From Zygotorulaspora mrakii (lineage: Eukaryota > Ascomycota > Saccharomycetes > Saccharomycetales > Saccharomycetaceae), in assembly GCF_013402915.1 (NCBI RefSeq), contig NC_050719.1, positions 620,001-684,000 on the forward strand: 64,000 nucleotides of DNA, given 5' to 3'. The position numbers were made by a program, and so were the translations under genes. This document shows, piece by piece, positions 53,774-62,447 of this stretch (positions are counted from its first letter, which is position 1; every line of letters begins with the position of its first letter). The notes under the pieces were generated by a model. It saw nothing but the letters and a program-made list of their open reading frames with translations, did no database searches and was not told the DNA's origin.

Positions 53774-56700
53774 ATGGCTCCACCAGCATTACGTCCGGAG
53801 AATGCTCTTAAAAGGGCTGATGATTTAATCTCAGTTGGTCAGCGCTCAGCCGCTTTGCAATCATTGTATGAGTATTTGACGGCAAGAAGAATCAGATGGG
53901 CACAGCCATCTGCTGTTGAACCCATTGTTTTTAGATTTCTCGAACTGGGAGTGGAATTAAGGAAGGGTAGACTTATAAAGGATGCCTTGCATCAATACAA
54001 GAAATTAGTTCAAGGTACCCCAGAGGGTTTAGTTTCTGTCGGGGCAGTTGCCCGTAAATATATTGACTGTGTTGAAGAGAAAATAGCTTCCGAACAAGCC
54101 AAAGCTGAGGAGCTGCAAAAGCAGGACGAGGACGATGATTTGGATGGGGGTGTTACTCCTGATAATTTATTGATCTCTGTATATGAGAAGGATCAATCTG
54201 TCGGTGGTTTTAATGACGAAGCCGTCACCACCTGGATGAAATTCACATGGGAGTCCTATCGTGCCGTTTTGGATTTGGTTAGAAATAATTCCCACCTGGA
54301 AATTACCTATTCCGGTGTTGTTAGTAGATCGATGCAATTCTGTTTGAAATATAAACGTAAAAATGAATTTAAGAGACTTGCGGAAATGCTGCGTCAACAT
54401 TTGGATGCCGCAAACTACCAGCAAAGTAAAAGTGGTAATAACATTGTCGACTTGAGTGATGATTCCACACTGCAACGTTATTTAGAGCAACGTTTCCATC
54501 TGGTTAACGTTTGTGTGAAATTGGAGTTGTGGCACGAAGCTTTCAAATCAATTGAAGATGTCTATCACTTATCCAAAATGTCCAAAAATCCTCCAAAGCC
54601 ATCAACTCTGGCTAACTACTATGATAACCTAGCCAAGGTTTTCTTCGTTTCCAACAACCAAGCTTTGCATACTGCGGCCTGGGAGAAGTTTTACAGGCTG
54701 TACACCACCAACAAAAATGCAACTGAGGAAAGTTTACAACATTATGCATCTTTGATTATGTTGTCAGCTTTAGCAATTCAGCCCGACTATTTGCCTACGG
54801 TCGGATATGATCCTCACGCTCGTTTGAACCGTTTCTTGGGGTATGAACGCAAACCAACAAGAGATGAAACAATCGAAAGTGCTCTAAAAGAAGACGTTTT
54901 TCCTAAGGTTGATAAAGATATCAAAAAGCTTTATGAGATCCTTGAATCCAAGTATAATTCAGAAACCCTCAAAGATGAGCTTAAAATACTGTTACCTCGT
55001 CTAGAATCAAAATCTTACTTTTCACAATATGCTACTCAATTAAGAGATATGATTGTCAGAAAAACTTTCGTCAGTGCTTCTCAAAATAATTCCGTTATTA
55101 AGACCGATGAATTGTATGCATTGGCATCCTTACCGGCCCCATTAGATATGTCTTATTGGGACATGGAGAAGGCATTATTACAGGCTGCAGTTGACGATAA
55201 TGTTTCTTTTATTATTGATCATGAGTCTAACACTGTTAACTTTGTTAAGGACCCATTTGAGGTCTTTACTTCCATTGAAATCTCGGTGGATGGAGAGGAA
55301 ATTGAAAATGAGGAAGTTGACGGAGAATCAGATCAAGAAGAAGAAATTGAAGCTGGTTCTAAAGAAGAAGAAACTCTTGAGTCAGAAGAACCAGAGGCTG
55401 AACCTGTGACTACTCGTAACAATTACATTCGTAATAAATTGGCCGAGCTATCGAAGGAACTCAATGAGAATGGTGATTTCCAACAAGCATCTTATCTGGA
55501 AAAGATCAAGCTTGCTCGTGAAAGTCTGATCTTCAAAACACAGGCAATTATTGAAAATACTAGGAGAATCGCTGAAGAGCGCGCTAAAAAGTCACAAGAG
55601 CAAAGACAGAAGTACATGGCTAACGCTGCTGCTAATGCCGAGCAAGATTCTGAGTCTAGACAAAAACGTATCATGGAGGAAAGAGCTGCTATTGAGGCTA
55701 GAATGGAGGAAGAAGCTCAACGCCGTCTAGTTGAGAAGAAAAAGCGTGAATTGAACGCCTTGAAAGAGGCCGAGGTGAGAAAATTCATTGAGGAGGTTAA
55801 TGCCAAAGGTCAAATTTATATTGATCCAACAGAGGCCAAGACTTTGGAAATTAAAGACGTTAGAAAACTGATTGTTGGTCAATTGTCAAAAGATCAACTA
55901 GAGTTAAATGATCGCATGGATTTCGCCTTAAAGAAATTAGATCATACAGAAAGAGCATTAAGAAAAGTTGAATTACCTTTGTTGAAAAAGGAAGCAGATG
56001 CCTTAAAGGACGCCGACATGAAGGAATTTGAAAAGACAAAAGCCAAGATTATAAATACTGCTAAAGAAGACCACGATGCTAGATTGGCTGATCACGAGCG
56101 TTTATCTAGAGCATTCAATGACTATAAAAAACTAAAGGATCAAATAATTGCAAAAACTGAGGAAGAAGTCTCCAAATTACGTGCCGAAAAGCAAGCCGAG
56201 TTTGAAGCAGCTAAAAAGGCAAGAATCGAAAGGGTTCGTCAAGAACGTTATGAGGAATTAGTTGCTCAACGTAAGGAAGAGTTGGAAGCTAAGGAAAGGG
56301 AAGAACGCGAAATTAAACAGGCTGAAATCCAAAGAAAACAAGATGAAAATGCTCGTAAACAAAGAGAAATGGAAACGGCGGCAGCTGAGAAACAGGCTGA
56401 ATTAAACAGAAAGCAAGATGCCGTTGCCATGAGGCAAAGAGAGATCGAAGAAGCTGCAGCTAAAAAGCAAGGAAAATCTTCTGAACCTTCCAGATCTTTC
56501 ATCAAGCCATTTGGTAACCAAAAATCTCGAGACGAGTTGGACGCTATTGCTCGTAGACAAAGAGAGATGGAGGAAGCTGCAGCTAACAAGCAAGACAGAT
56601 CTTCTGGAACATCAATGTCGTCTGGTAGACCATTTGGTAACCAAAAATCTCGAGACGAGTTGGACGCTATTGCTCGCAGACAAAGAGAAATAGAGGAAGC

Positions 56701-56812
56701 TGCAGAAAAGAAACAAGCGGGTAGAACAGCAACGAATACATCAAGTGGTGCTCCAAAGCAAATGACTTATACTGAGAGAATGAGACAAAAAAGAGAAGGC
56801 AAATTACAGTGA
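53774..56812 (+). CDS. TIF32: Translation initiation factor eIF3a, YBR079C homologue
   Basis: Largest eIF3 subunit (also RPG1), which recruits mRNA and contacts the 40S subunit. The ATG at 53774 gives MAPPALRPENALKRADDLIS, matching the yeast N-terminus. The frame is open five codons further up but without ATG. Length is 1012 (964 in S. cerevisiae). Helical repeats and the PCI domain lie within about 1-500. An acidic insert (about 509-545, DGESDQEEEIEAGSKEEE) follows, then a long charged coiled coil (about 550-1000) for eIF3b and 18S contacts. The C-terminus carries a near-perfect 41-residue tandem duplication. Confidence 0.96.
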   Translation: MAPPALRPENALKRADDLISVGQRSAALQSLYEYLTARRIRWAQPSAVEPIVFRFLELGVELRKGRLIKDALHQYKKLVQGTPEGLVSVGAVARKYIDCVEEKIASEQAKAEELQKQDEDDDLDGGVTPDNLLISVYEKDQSVGGFNDEAVTTWMKFTWESYRAVLDLVRNNSHLEITYSGVVSRSMQFCLKYKRKNEFKRLAEMLRQHLDAANYQQSKSGNNIVDLSDDSTLQRYLEQRFHLVNVCVKLELWHEAFKSIEDVYHLSKMSKNPPKPSTLANYYDNLAKVFFVSNNQALHTAAWEKFYRLYTTNKNATEESLQHYASLIMLSALAIQPDYLPTVGYDPHARLNRFLGYERKPTRDETIESALKEDVFPKVDKDIKKLYEILESKYNSETLKDELKILLPRLESKSYFSQYATQLRDMIVRKTFVSASQNNSVIKTDELYALASLPAPLDMSYWDMEKALLQAAVDDNVSFIIDHESNTVNFVKDPFEVFTSIEISVDGEEIENEEVDGESDQEEEIEAGSKEEETLESEEPEAEPVTTRNNYIRNKLAELSKELNENGDFQQASYLEKIKLARESLIFKTQAIIENTRRIAEERAKKSQEQRQKYMANAAANAEQDSESRQKRIMEERAAIEARMEEEAQRRLVEKKKRELNALKEAEVRKFIEEVNAKGQIYIDPTEAKTLEIKDVRKLIVGQLSKDQLELNDRMDFALKKLDHTERALRKVELPLLKKEADALKDADMKEFEKTKAKIINTAKEDHDARLADHERLSRAFNDYKKLKDQIIAKTEEEVSKLRAEKQAEFEAAKKARIERVRQERYEELVAQRKEELEAKEREEREIKQAEIQRKQDENARKQREMETAAAEKQAELNRKQDAVAMRQREIEEAAAKKQGKSSEPSRSFIKPFGNQKSRDELDAIARRQREMEEAAANKQDRSSGTSMSSGRPFGNQKSRDELDAIARRQREIEEAAEKKQAGRTATNTSSGAPKQMTYTERMRQKREGKLQ
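56507..56752. repeat. 123-bp tandem duplication in TIF32 C-terminus
   Basis: The segment starting CCATTTGGTAACCAAAAATC at 56508 recurs 123 bp later at 56631, in frame. Each copy encodes PFGNQKSRDELDAIARRQRE followed by a MEEAA or IEEAA helix. The first 48-50 bases of the two copies are almost identical, indicating a recent duplication. The second copy drifts towards the stop codon. Confidence 0.85.
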
Positions 56813-57227
56813 CCTTAAGAAATCATAATCATTTGTATAATATTTCTTGTATAGTTTAGTTTAGTGGAATTGAAATAACCTGCAATGAAAAACATATATA
56901 CATATTAGTGAATTAATTATCACGTAGCTCACGGAAAAGTGTTTATTATACCAGTAATAAGGTTGTCTATGTCGTGGATACACGACTCATTATACAGAAG
57001 AACATATGAGAAATAAGTAATATTAGATGAACTCGAGTTGAAAAAAGTTCACAGAATATAATGAATTGAAAAAAAAGAAAAACAAACCATTTTTTTTATA
57101 GTAAAGATTTCATTCATTATTTTACAGTTCGGATACCAACAATGTATTTTTGATCTTTAAATTTCGTGAACGAGTGTTGGTGGGGAAATATTAAAAAAAA
57201 AGGCCTCGAAAAGATACAATAAATATC
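56813..57227. other. Convergent 3' region TIF32 / ECM33
   Basis: 415-bp AT-rich interval between converging genes, with A and T homopolymer runs near 57070-57100. No gene or structured element was recognised. Confidence 0.55.
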
Positions 57228-58689
57228 TTATAACAAAGCAGCGGCTGCGGCAGCAACGACAGCAAAGAAAGAGCCGGCTGGAGCAAATTGAGCGGCTCCG
57301 TTGTGCTTGCTTGAGGATGAAGAAGAAACTGTAGCAGTAGCAGATGAGGAGGATCCATCATCGGTAGAGGAGGCATCAGCAGAATCTGTTGAAGAGGAGT
57401 CAGATGATGAAGTAGATGATAATTGGATAGAAGTGGAGGTAGCACCATTTCTACAAACAAAAGAATCACCTTGAATACCACCGTTACGCTGTAAACTTCT
57501 CAATGGGTTACAGGAGAAGTTACCGGATCTTGTGTCAACATTGGCACCACCTCTAACGGATCTCAAATTAGCAAGATCTAATTGTGTGAAGTTACCTTGA
57601 ACTTCCAAAGCACCGCCAACGGAACTCAAGTTATGGAAACCATTAATTTGATTCAATTCAGTGTTGTTAGCAACAACGAAACCACCACCAACTTGGCTTA
57701 GGTTAGAACAGTGAAGATCTGTCAATTGATCGTTGGAAACGACAGCAAACGAACCACCAACTGCGGCCAAATGAGACATGTTCAAACTTGTAATAGAGTT
57801 ATTGATCAAACCGAACGAAGCGTTAACATTACGCAGCGCTGCAAAAGATGCAGAGTTGACATCTCTCAAAGTGACGTTGTTAGCCCAGATCAAACTGTCA
57901 AAGGTGACGTTAGCACCTTCACCGTTTGAAGAAAATTCCAAAGCGTTTGAAACGGTTCTCAAAGTTGATTGCAAGTTCGTCAAATATCTGTTGTTGTTGA
58001 AGTTGAAAATTGCTACTTCCTCCAAAGACGAAAACGCGTTGACAGATTCCAGAGAAGTGTCAGAAATGTAAATCATGTTGGCACTTCTTAGATTGGTGGT
58101 GAAAGTCTGAAGAGCTGGCAAAGCGATGAACTCGATTAGCTCGACTCTCTGCAAAGAGCCAAAGGATGCAGAACTCAACACTGTCAATTGGTTCAGACGC
58201 AAATTGGTGACCGACGTCAAAGAGTCTGCGTGGAACGAGTCCAACGAGGTCGCATTAGTGATGGTCAATGAACCATGGATGGCCTCGACATTAGCCAACG
58301 CAGCATTGCTTAGACTTGAACCGGAAATCGTCAAGTTTCCTACCAACGTGGAACACGAAGAGTAGTCGTCTAAGTCTCCCTGCGCAGTGGCTGTTGCGGA
58401 ACTAGTAATAGTACACGAACTTGGAACACTGACGGTCGAGTTAGCTAGAAAAGAAAGAAATTGAGTTAGTACTGTGAATCTGATTGCATGCGGAACGACG
58501 TCCGAAGCGACAAAATCCAAAAGACAGCGAAAGAACGGTTACCCGTTTTTCTGCCCCGTTTTGTGAATGCCCTCCTGCACGCCCCACCACGAAAAGAACA
58601 AATCTCAAAAAAGTCCAAATTTAGAACATACCTGCTAGAGCGGTACCCGTGACCAAAGCTGCTGCAATAACTGAGTTCTTCAATTGCAT
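57228..58689 (-). CDS. ECM33: GPI-anchored cell wall protein Ecm33/Pst1, spliced
   Basis: Cell-wall organisation glycoprotein of the Sps2/Ecm33 family. Exon 1 (58632-58689) encodes the signal peptide MQLKNSVIAAALVTGTALA. The intron is 58445-58631; exon 2 is 58444-57228. The mature 424-residue precursor has receptor-L/leucine-rich-like repeats (TSFGSLQ-type strands, GNLTISGSSLSN, WANNVTLRDVNSASF) and many N-glycosylation sites. A Ser-rich stalk (about 355-400) and a C-terminal hydrophobic GPI signal (SFFAVVAAAAAALL) follow. An exon-2-only reading would lack the signal peptide. S. cerevisiae ECM33 (YBR078W) and PST1 (YDR055W) both derive from this position. Confidence 0.95.
58445..58631 (-). 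other. ECM33 spliceosomal intron
   Basis: 187-nt intron on the minus strand: donor GTATGT (58626-58631), branch TACTAAC (58465-58471), acceptor TTTCTAG at 58445-58446. It falls directly after the signal peptide, as in S. cerevisiae ECM33. Confidence 0.93.
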
Positions 58690-59525
58690 TGTATCTGAAT
58701 GTGGATCTGTATATGTAAAATTGATGCAAAATAAATGTGTTGTACGGAAGAACTTCTACCCAACAACGACGTAAAAAATATGAGACAGGAATGCCAGCGA
58801 ATGAACTCTTTGCAACTTTATATATATATAATACAGTAAATTTCTACCCTTTTGCAATCAAACGAGTTTAAAGTGACCTTGAGAGTTAGAAGAGAAACAG
58901 AACCAATAAATATCCTAAAAAACCAGAGAAATCGATACTCAAAACCGAGAAAGATCAAATTTTAGAAAATCGAACTCGTTTCACATATATATACCAGACG
59001 CGAGTGTTGGTGAAGAAACATAAAGATCAGCCAAGTAAACCACGTCAATAAACCCGAATCAGGTAATTTTCAAAGCGCGCGATCCACAGAAATTCGCGTA
59101 CGCTTATCAGCGTGCTATGGACCGTTGAATGAAAAAAATGAAAAAAATGAAAAAACCATACTTTTTTGCCAGCCCGTTTCGTGAAAAAGGCTGCAAAGCC
59201 ACCACCGGGAGGACGTTACCGGGGAGTTAATTTTCCATGTGCCCAGCGCGCCAGTTGGCACGGAACTGCCAAAAATAGTCGCGATACGGTACTGGCACGG
59301 TGTCTGGCTGGCGGCGTACGGTAGGAGAGGCCTGCTACCGCATCAGGTCGAGCGGGCACCGCGGAGGGGCCAGGAAAGGAAGCACCGCTCAAAGTGGAAA
59401 TCTCGAACGCGGAAGTAAGTAAACAGTGGCCAATTGGGGCCTTGGCCTTTTAACGGCGGCTAAATGCATGTTTTAGACATATAGACTATACATTGGGTAG
59501 GCTATGAACAGTGCTTGCTTGTTGT
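58690..59525. other. ECM33 promoter region / AMD2 3' flank
   Basis: 836 bp. A TATATATATATAATA tract at about 58819-58833 lies 130 bp upstream of ECM33. Three near-repeats of GAAAAAAAT occur at about 59129-59155. The segment 59160-59420 is unusually GC-rich. A URS1-like CGGCGGCTA is at 59454-59462. No additional gene was seen. Confidence 0.55.
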
Positions 59526-61289
59526 TTATCTTCTGGAGAGTTTCAAGGTATCCGAGATTAGTTTGACGGCAGCAACAACGTCTTCGTCATGAAACCTTCT
59601 GCCGGTGAGTTGCAATGCGACAGGGCCGCCAACGTAGTGTTCGGGGTCGTATTTTAAAGTCTTGGCGTCATCGTTCAGCCACACCATCTTTTCGTATTTG
59701 TTGCCTCTTAGCTTGTCAGGCGCTTCGAAAGTGTCGATGGCCTTGTCGTGTGTGTGTCCTGTTGGGAACACCACGTTAGGGTAATCGGTGAGATTCCAGA
59801 AGGAGGTGTAGCCCCAGTACAGACTTTGTCCGGGGATTTCGCTTGGTCCGACGTAGGTCGGCGATAAGATGAAATCTACGTTAAGGCTTCCAGGCTTGCG
59901 TGAGAAGAACTTCTCGAAGACGGCGAGTCTGACGGAATCTCTCTTGATGTTCAGCTTTTTGTTCTCGTAGACGGACAGCTCGTTGCCGCCGCCGAACTCG
60001 AGAAAATGCTTGGTCAGTGGCAACACGGGTTCGCCACTGGGTTCTACCAGTTCTAGCTGTTGCTGGTTGCCGTCTACGGTGTAGAGTTTGAGGTTGCAGT
60101 TGTAGATTTCCTCCATTTCGGTTTCCGTGAACCAATGCGGAGTAAGGTCGACAAACTCGAATTTCGCAGATTCGAGTAGTGCAGCGACGGTTTCGTTGAT
60201 TCCACGCGTGACTGCAGGGTATGGGGTCACGAGGTTGTCAGTGGAGAGAACGCCGATCCTGATCTTCCTATCCGCTGGCAGAGAGGCGGGTTTCCATGGA
60301 ATCGGCACATTGGTTGGGTCATATTCCCACGGTTTACCATGGTTGATATAGGAGTCCATGAAGTATTCCAACTCCTCGATGGACCTTGCAAGGGGTCCCT
60401 CTGTTGATGGGATAGATTCCTGGCCACGGCCTCCCGACACGCAGTGCATAGACGAAAGCCTCTTCGTTGTTGGGCACAAACCGAAAAGGTTGGCAAATGC
60501 CGAGGGACATCTGATCGAACCACCAATATCGGAGCCAACACCAATGACTGATCCATGCATACCGACCATTGCACTTTCACCACCGGAGGATCCACCCGGG
60601 GACAACCTTGTGGAAAGGGGATTTCTTGTTCTGCCACTGATGTTGTTCCAAGTATCAAGGTGCATGATGCACTGTGGTTGCGAAGTTCTAACGTGAAAAA
60701 CTGCGCCTAGCTTGTCAAATATTTGAGTCGTTACAGCGCTTTCCTTCACAACGTTGTCAATCAAAGATACATAAGAGGCAGTTGTTATTTGACCTTCATA
60801 ATTCATGTGCTCCTTTAGAGATATTGGAATGCCGTGCATGGGGCCAATTAATTCACCTGTTCTTTTAAGATGACCGTCTAGTCGTTTGGCCTTCTCTAAC
60901 GCTTGCGGAATCAAAAATTGCATGGCTGCATTTGTAGTAAACTGGGCGATTATAGCGGATTTAATGTAAGATTTCGCTATAGTTTCTGCGCTCAGTTCAC
61001 CCGACCGTTGTTTGGCAAGCAACTCACTCATTGTGTATGCGTTAACAATCTTGTATTCTAAATTAGATAGAAGGCCATACTCCTTTTCAGTTACAAATTG
61101 TGTCGCGTTGATAGGTTCTGAGTCTAGTTCACATTCTTTTGGTAGCTTGGATAAGCAAAGCTTATAGAAATGTGGATCAAATCTTTCAATCTGAGCCCAT
61201 TTATCTTGATTGTACTTTTCGATCAATGGTTCGTATTTTTGGAATTTGGCCTCGTCAGCAGCGGGCGTCACAGCCTGAGAAAATGTCAT
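59526..61289 (-). CDS. AMD2: Amidase-signature hydrolase, AMD2/amdS-like
   Basis: Amide hydrolase of the amidase-signature family, releasing ammonia from amides so they can serve as nitrogen source; the substrate is unknown. The 587 residues (549 in S. cerevisiae Amd2) show the full catalytic triad. K159 is in GPMHGIPISLKEHMNYEG, S234 in LSPGGSSGGESAMVG and S258 in GVGSDIGGSIRCPSAF. The spacing K-75-S-24-S equals that of FAAH. It has no signal peptide or membrane helix. Two GATAAG motifs upstream suggest nitrogen catabolite control. In S. cerevisiae AMD2 is elsewhere (YDR242W), so this is outside the conserved block. The gene symbol is by similarity only. Confidence 0.85.
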   Translation of the reverse strand: MTFSQAVTPAADEAKFQKYEPLIEKYNQDKWAQIERFDPHFYKLCLSKLPKECELDSEPINATQFVTEKEYGLLSNLEYKIVNAYTMSELLAKQRSGELSAETIAKSYIKSAIIAQFTTNAAMQFLIPQALEKAKRLDGHLKRTGELIGPMHGIPISLKEHMNYEGQITTASYVSLIDNVVKESAVTTQIFDKLGAVFHVRTSQPQCIMHLDTWNNISGRTRNPLSTRLSPGGSSGGESAMVGMHGSVIGVGSDIGGSIRCPSAFANLFGLCPTTKRLSSMHCVSGGRGQESIPSTEGPLARSIEELEYFMDSYINHGKPWEYDPTNVPIPWKPASLPADRKIRIGVLSTDNLVTPYPAVTRGINETVAALLESAKFEFVDLTPHWFTETEMEEIYNCNLKLYTVDGNQQQLELVEPSGEPVLPLTKHFLEFGGGNELSVYENKKLNIKRDSVRLAVFEKFFSRKPGSLNVDFILSPTYVGPSEIPGQSLYWGYTSFWNLTDYPNVVFPTGHTHDKAIDTFEAPDKLRGNKYEKMVWLNDDAKTLKYDPEHYVGGPVALQLTGRRFHDEDVVAAVKLISDTLKLSRR

Positions 61290-61439
61290 TTTGTGCTTGA
61301 TTTTTTGCTATGCTACAGTCATATCAAATAAGAAAGAGTTCTTCGACTATGGCAGATTCTGTTGGACTAATATCATATATATATATGTTTTCTATTCTGG
61401 ATTTCTTGATCTCACAAAAAGCCGAATTTCATTACCTCT

Positions 61440-61507
61440 GATAAGCTCTGAACGCGCGGTGTAAATCAGCTTCAAGACCTCGCACCGCGTTTACGAAATG
61501 TGATAAG
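61440..61507. promoter_or_regulatory. Two GATAAG motifs upstream of AMD2
   Basis: GATAAG at 61440-61445 and 61502-61507, 151 and 213 bp upstream of the AMD2 start. Paired GATA sites bind Gln3/Gat1 and their antagonists and are the mark of nitrogen catabolite repressed genes. This fits an amide-degrading enzyme but is motif evidence only. Confidence 0.5.
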
Positions 61508-62356
61508 GCTAAAAACAAAGGTCACAAAAATGCTTACATCGCGATAGTCATTGGCATGACATTTTCTCTTGCTGAATGAAGTTAAAATACTTCAGGGTTA
61601 GGTATTCTTGGTGAAATCTCATGGAAGTTTTTAGCATTCTTCTTTTGCAGAGAGCATATGAAATTTCCATGGAAAGAGTCATTTCGGCAGATAGAAAAGC
61701 AACTTCAATCACCGAAGTTGCTGAATAATGAGTCAGTGTACTCAAAAAGCATTCATATTCAATTCAAACTATAGCTGTAGCATGAAAAATTGAGGAATTA
61801 TTAAAACAGCACTGTTAAAAGGATCAATTGTAATGATGTGGCCAGAAGAAAGGTGTAAGGACCAAGATGGGGGCATTTTTGTTTCGAAGCCCGCATCTTG
61901 CATTGCAATCACTTCACTTGACTACGGAAGCGAAGGCAGATGTTCGTGACATGGAGAGTTGTCTTAGACTTCAAAGTATCTCTACCAATCTGTGTGTTCA
62001 CCGTATAAATATTATAGTTTGACATGAATACTTGCTTATTGTCTGGGCAGCTTTCATCTTTTTCCCTCTTCTACCCTATTATACATTTGAATGGATTTCA
62101 AGATGTCAGATAATATGTAGACTGTTGCCGCGAAACCCGCAAGGGTAAAGATTTAAAAGGTTAATTGCCTTGGACATTGAAGGCACTCCAATGGGCAGGA
62201 AATCATGGCAATAAATAATGATCTTCGCATACTTCTAGGCTTTCCGCGGTTTCACCACAATGAAAAGACATGTTACCGACCATCGAAGTGTACAATATGG
62301 CCGCCGCGCAGTTAAAGGTTTCTCTCATACTGTTGAAGAAGAGAGACTCCTATATA

Positions 62357-62379
62357 AAAACTTATATCGGATAAGTTTT
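62357..62379. promoter_or_regulatory. 9-bp inverted repeat in the leader of the MCH2-like gene
   Basis: AAAACTTAT (62357-62365) and ATAAGTTTT (62371-62379) are perfect complements around the loop ATCGG. The right arm overlaps a GATAAG. It lies 44 bp upstream of the start codon and just after a TATATAAA, so it could be a DNA operator or an RNA hairpin in the leader. Confidence 0.7.
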
Positions 62380-62408
62380 AAAACAATACACTCATAATTA
62401 AAGACACC

Positions 62409-62447
62409 ATGAATTTAAGAATATGGGGAGATCAAGCGGTGATTTAA
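62409..62447 (+). other. Upstream ORF overlapping the MCH2-like start
   Basis: ATG at 62409, with A at -3 (CACCATGAA), opens a 12-codon frame ending TAA at 62445-62447, in a different frame from the permease start at 62423. If the mRNA starts upstream of 62409, scanning ribosomes meet this ATG first and would bypass the main start, giving low or regulated translation. The alternative is a transcription start between the two ATGs. Confidence 0.6.

Larger units (their letters stand above)
61290..62422. other. Divergent promoter region AMD2 / MCH2-like
   Basis: 1.13-kb region shared by an amidase and a permease gene. It contains a TATATATATATATG run near 61375-61388 (AMD2 side), GATAAG at 61440-61445 and 61502-61507, TATATAAA at 62351-62358 (permease side) and a third GATAAG at 62370-62375. 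A 65-codon frame at 61548-61745 (-) is not supported as a gene. Confidence 0.6.

Noticed and set aside
57228..58520. ECM33 as a single exon starting inside the intron
   Set aside because: It would lack a signal peptide, and no ATG opens it; the spliced model supplies both with canonical splice signals.
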